A stretch of 64,000 nucleotides of DNA. Source: Micromonospora sp. WMMD1102 (GTDB lineage: Bacteria > Actinomycetota > Actinomycetes > Mycobacteriales > Micromonosporaceae). The stretch is taken from the NCBI RefSeq assembly GCF_029626265.1, contig NZ_JARUBN010000001.1, forward strand, positions 8,125,001 to 8,189,000, given 5' to 3'. The position numbers and the translations under genes were made by a program. This document shows, piece by piece, positions 60,787-64,000 of this stretch. Each line of letters begins with the position of its first letter. Positions within the stretch are counted from its first letter, which is position 1. The notes beneath the pieces are model-generated. The model did not search any database. It was not told where the DNA came from and was given only the letters and a program-made list of their open reading frames with translations.

Positions 60787-63774
60787 ATGCCTTCCCGACT
60801 GCTGGCGCGGCTGCGCCGTGCCCGGCCCACCCGGCGCCGGATGCTGGCCGGTGCGACCGTGCTGGTGGTGGTGGCCGCGCTGGTCGGCTGGGCGGTGTGG
60901 CCCGAGCGCCCGTCCTACGCCACGACCGACGCGATGCTCACCGTCCGTTCCGGACCCAACGGCGACCAGCCGGTCGACCTGGACACCCGGCTCTACCTGC
61001 CGGACGGGGCCAGCGGGGAGCGGCCGGTACCCGCGGTGTTGCTGGCGCACGGCTTCGGCGGTACGAAACTGTCCGTGGAGTCCGACGCCGAGGACCTGGC
61101 CGAGCTGGGCTATGCCGTGTTGACGTACACCGCCCGGGGGTTCGGGCGCAGCGGTGGGCAGATCCACCTGGACCACCCCGACTACGAGGTACGGGACGCC
61201 GCCCGGCTGCTGGACTGGCTCGCCGCCCGGCCGGAGATCCGCAAGGACTCGGCCGGCGACCCCCGGGTGGGCGTCGTCGGCGGCTCGTACGGCGGTGCCC
61301 TGGCCCTGCTGCTCGCCGCCCAGGACCAGCGGGTGGACGCCATCGTGCCGATGATCACCTGGAACGACCTGGCCCGCTCGTTCCTGCCCGAGGCGACCGG
61401 CCGGGAACCGGTCGACGGGGTCTTCAAGAAGGGCTGGGCCGGGATCTTCTTCGGCAGCGGCGGCAGCGGCGGCCTCGGCAGCGGCGGTCTCGGCGGCCTG
61501 ACCGTGCCCGGCGGCGCCCCGGGCGGCTCCGACTCGGGTGACTCGGGTGACTCGGGTGACGCAGGCGGGCCGGGCGAAGACTCCGGCGGGCCGGGCGAGC
61601 AGGGTGGACCGGCCGGCGGCGGGGAGCCGGCACCCGGCACGGTCCCGGGTGGTGCCGCACCGGGCGGTACCCCGGCCGACCCGGCCTGCGGGCGCTTCGC
61701 CGCCGACGTCTGCGCCGCGTACCTGCGGATCGCCACCACCGGCCGGGCCGACCCGGCGGCGGTGGAACTGCTCCGCCGATCCAGCCCGGCCGGGGCGCTG
61801 GACCGGGTCAAGGCGCCCACCCTGCTGGTCCAGGGCGCCGCCGACACGCTCTTCCCGCTCGCCGAGGCGGACGCCAACGCCCGGGGGATCGCGGCCGGCG
61901 GCACCCCGGTCCGGGTCGCCTGGTTCACCGGCGGACACGACGGCGGCGAGGGCCCGCAGACCGACCGGGACCGCCTGCGCTTCCTGATGGCGCAGTGGCT
62001 GGGGCACTACGTCAAGGGCTCCGGCGAGCCGCCGTCGACAAGTTTCACCTGGTCGCGGATTGCCGGCTTCGACGCCCTCGACCGGGGCCTGGTCGCCTCC
62101 GGCTTCTCCGTCGCCGACTACCCGGGCGTCGGCGGCACGACCGGCGACCCGGTCCCGGTCGCCGGCCCGGCACAGCGGATCGCGAACCCGCCGGCCGGCA
62201 ACCCGGCGGCGATCTCCGCGCTGCCGGGCGGCGGCGGCTTCTCGGCACTGCTCGACGGGATCGCCGGGGACCTGCCCGGCCAGCACGCCCGGTTCGAGTC
62301 GGAGCCGCTGCCCCGGGCCGTCGACGTGGTCGGTTCGCCCACGGTGACCATCCGGGCCGCGTCGCCGACCGGCGAGGCGGTGCTCTTCGTCAAGCTCTAC
62401 GACGTCGACCCGAACGGCCCGGCCGCGCTCTCCAACGGTCTGGTGGCGCCGGTCCGGCTGACCGGGCTGCCCGCCGACGTCGCCGCCGCCACCCCGGTGA
62501 CGGTCACCCTGCCGGCGATCGTGCGCCGGATCGAGGCCGGGCACCGGCTGCGGATCGTGGTCGCCACCTCCGACCAGGGGTACGCCACCCCGGTCGAGCC
62601 GGTCACCTACACCGTGGCGCTGGCCGGCCAGCCGGCCGGGGCCGTACCCGGGGCGCCGGCCGGGGCCGCCCTGACCGGCGCCGAGGTGCGGCTGCCGACC
62701 GTACCCGGCGAGCCGATCGCCACCCCGGCGGTGATCTGGCGATGGGCGCTCGCCGGCCTGGTCGCGGCGATCGTGCTCGGGCTCGTCGTGGTGGTCGCCG
62801 TGCTGCGCCGCCGGCACCGCCGGCACGACACCTCGGTGCATCCCGAGTACGCCGACATCCCGCTCGTCGTCCGCGACCTGCGCAAGGAGTACGCCGACGG
62901 CTTCGTCGCGGTCTCCCGGATCGACTTCGAGGTGCACCGGGGGCAGGTGGTCGGCCTGCTCGGGCCGAACGGCGCCGGCAAGACCACCACGCTGCGGGTG
63001 CTGATGGGGCTGACCCAGCCGACGACCGGCGAGATCCACGTCTTCGGGCACCGGCTGGTCCCCGGCTCGCCGGTGCTGTCCCGGATCGGCGCACTCGTCG
63101 AGGGTCCGGGCTTCCTGCCGCACCTGAGTGGACTGGAGAACCTGCGGGCGTACTGGCGGGCGACCGGTCGGCCGGAGGCGGACGCGCACTTCGAGGAGGC
63201 GCTGGAGATCGCCGGGCTCGGCGACTCGATCCACCGGAGGACCCGGAAGTACAGCCACGGCATGCGGCAGCGGCTGGCGATCGCCCAGGCGATGCTCGGG
63301 CTGCCGGAGCTGCTGGTGCTGGACGAGCCGACCGACGGGCTCGACCCGCCGCAGATCGCCGAGATGCGCCGGGTGCTGCGCCGGTACGCCACCGACGGGC
63401 GGGCGGTGCTGGTCTCCAGTCACCTGCTGGCCGAGGTGGAGCAGACCTGCACGCACGCGGTCGTCGTGCACAAGGGGCAGATCGTGGCGTCCGGCCGGGT
63501 GGAGGAGATCGTCGGCGAGTCGCCGAGTACCCAGTTCGACGTCTCCGACGTCGACGCCGCCCGGGTGGTGTTGGAGCGGCTCGACGGGGTGCGGGTGCTG
63601 CCGGAGTCCAACGGCGCGCTGGTGGTCGACACCAACGGCACCGCCCGGAGCGAGGTGGTGGCCGAGCTGGTCCGGGCCGGTGTCGGGGTGGACCGGGTGG
63701 TGCCGCGCCGCCGTCTGGAGGACGCCTTCCTCGCCCTGGTCGGCGAGAACTCTCGGGGAAGCGGGGACCGCTGA
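60787..63774 (+). CDS. Membrane-tethered alpha/beta hydrolase fused to ABC ATPase
   Basis: 995 residues. Helix (17-38), CocE/NonD-type alpha/beta hydrolase (LLAHGFGGTKLS, catalytic Ser in GGSYGGAL, LLVQGAADTLFP with Asp, FTGGHDGG with His), a Gly-rich insert (about 218-300), a beta-sandwich domain of X-Pro-dipeptidyl-peptidase type, a second helix (about 655-680), then a full ABC ATPase (GPNGAGKTTT, YSHGMRQRLAIAQAM, LLVLDEPTDGLD). Hydrolase would lie outside and ATPase inside. Overlaps the permease gene by 1 base (TGATG). Confidence 0.88.
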   Translation: MPSRLLARLRRARPTRRRMLAGATVLVVVAALVGWAVWPERPSYATTDAMLTVRSGPNGDQPVDLDTRLYLPDGASGERPVPAVLLAHGFGGTKLSVESDAEDLAELGYAVLTYTARGFGRSGGQIHLDHPDYEVRDAARLLDWLAARPEIRKDSAGDPRVGVVGGSYGGALALLLAAQDQRVDAIVPMITWNDLARSFLPEATGREPVDGVFKKGWAGIFFGSGGSGGLGSGGLGGLTVPGGAPGGSDSGDSGDSGDAGGPGEDSGGPGEQGGPAGGGEPAPGTVPGGAAPGGTPADPACGRFAADVCAAYLRIATTGRADPAAVELLRRSSPAGALDRVKAPTLLVQGAADTLFPLAEADANARGIAAGGTPVRVAWFTGGHDGGEGPQTDRDRLRFLMAQWLGHYVKGSGEPPSTSFTWSRIAGFDALDRGLVASGFSVADYPGVGGTTGDPVPVAGPAQRIANPPAGNPAAISALPGGGGFSALLDGIAGDLPGQHARFESEPLPRAVDVVGSPTVTIRAASPTGEAVLFVKLYDVDPNGPAALSNGLVAPVRLTGLPADVAAATPVTVTLPAIVRRIEAGHRLRIVVATSDQGYATPVEPVTYTVALAGQPAGAVPGAPAGAALTGAEVRLPTVPGEPIATPAVIWRWALAGLVAAIVLGLVVVVAVLRRRHRRHDTSVHPEYADIPLVVRDLRKEYADGFVAVSRIDFEVHRGQVVGLLGPNGAGKTTTLRVLMGLTQPTTGEIHVFGHRLVPGSPVLSRIGALVEGPGFLPHLSGLENLRAYWRATGRPEADAHFEEALEIAGLGDSIHRRTRKYSHGMRQRLAIAQAMLGLPELLVLDEPTDGLDPPQIAEMRRVLRRYATDGRAVLVSSHLLAEVEQTCTHAVVVHKGQIVASGRVEEIVGESPSTQFDVSDVDAARVVLERLDGVRVLPESNGALVVDTNGTARSEVVAELVRAGVGVDRVVPRRRLEDAFLALVGENSRGSGDR

Positions 63775-64000
63775 TGGGCACCAGCACGCAGGCACCGACG
63801 GCGCCGGACGCGGCCGGCGGTGCCGCCGGGTACCGGCCCCGGGCCACCCTCTCGATCGCCGCCGAGTGGCGTCGCCAGGCGTCCCGGCGGCGTACCCAGC
63901 TCGCGCTCGGCTTCATGGTGCTGCTGCCGCTTGTCATCCTGGTCGCGTTCCAGTTCGAGGGCTCCGGTGACGACGACAACGGCGGGGGCGAGTTCGGCAG
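63774..64000 (+). CDS. ABC permease, 5' part only
   Basis: Open to the window end: a polar head (MGTSTQAPTAPDAAGG), then TLSIAAEWRRQASRRRTQLA and a first transmembrane helix (FMVLLPLVILVAFQF) followed by an acidic loop. Presumed membrane partner of the fused ATPase. Confidence 0.8.
   Translation, partial: MGTSTQAPTAPDAAGGAAGYRPRATLSIAAEWRRQASRRRTQLALGFMVLLPLVILVAFQFEGSGDDDNGGGEFG

Noticed and set aside
60748..63795. 1015-codon minus-strand ORF over the hydrolase-ABC gene
   Set aside because: Shadow frame without motifs; the plus frame has hydrolase and ABC signatures.

Overview
The window is very GC-rich DNA with dense, mostly unspliced high-GC coding sequence, frequent GTG starts, 4-base ATGA/GTGA gene overlaps and leaderless promoters. 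Together with a four-gene conservon (cvnABCD), an MsiK-type sugar-transport ATPase, DUF3263 and DUF4032 genes and pSAM2-like integrative-element remnants, this points to a filamentous actinobacterium, most likely of the Micromonosporaceae (Micromonospora/Plantactinospora-like). That placement is inference from gene content, not from a database search.

Layout. 1-4.2 kb: two secreted family-1 pectate lyases and, convergently, the ATPase that energises sugar ABC importers (plant-polymer use). 4.5-8 kb: tRNA-Thr(TGT) followed by a broken tyrosine integrase, two coupled tiny genes, an XRE-type regulator and a NUDIX hydrolase: the remains of an integrative element lodged at the tRNA. 8-20.8 kb: mostly resident genes (collagen-like membrane protein, L-2-hydroxyglutarate oxidase, a CrtU-like oxidoreductase coupled to a small DNA-glycosylase-like gene, a K+-channel-like RCK protein, DUF4032, PAP2 phosphatase, amino-acid permease, an ArsR/SRPBCC/DHFR-like operon, DUF3105).

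20.9-35.1 kb is an accessory zone in decay. A type I restriction-modification operon has hsdR split by a complete ISAs1-family element (10-bp target duplication) and hsdM broken by a 1-base frameshift; only hsdS is intact. An IS630-family element with 20-bp perfect inverted repeats follows. Next come two paralogous operons of unknown function: A1-B1-C1 (30122-31429) and AB2-D-C2 (32413-33980). The separate A and B proteins of the first are fused into one protein in the second, and both operons end with nearly the same C protein. A short GntR regulator and an AlpA/excisionase-like protein lie between them. A DUF4253 remnant and a toxin-antitoxin pair whose toxin has an in-frame stop close the zone.

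35.2-43.5 kb: an HSP90-family chaperone translationally coupled to a large TPR-like protein; then an amino-sugar operon (SIS isomerase/deaminase, ROK kinase, nagA) divergent from its DeoR-type regulator, with palindromic operators between. 43.6-47.4 kb: a 41-residue peptide gene with a strong ribosome site, a hairpin, a cytochrome P450 and an ABC-2 exporter, which together could be a small ribosomal-peptide modification cluster. 47.6-53.6 kb: DUF3263, PP2C-like, GNAT, a TetR/SnoaL-like divergent pair with twin operators, and a CDC48-like double AAA+ ATPase. 53.7-60.4 kb: the conservon (sensor kinase, roadblock, DUF742, GTPase) with an extra membrane sensor upstream and a small gene downstream. 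60.8-64 kb: a membrane-anchored alpha/beta hydrolase fused to an ABC ATPase, followed by its permease, which runs off the window.
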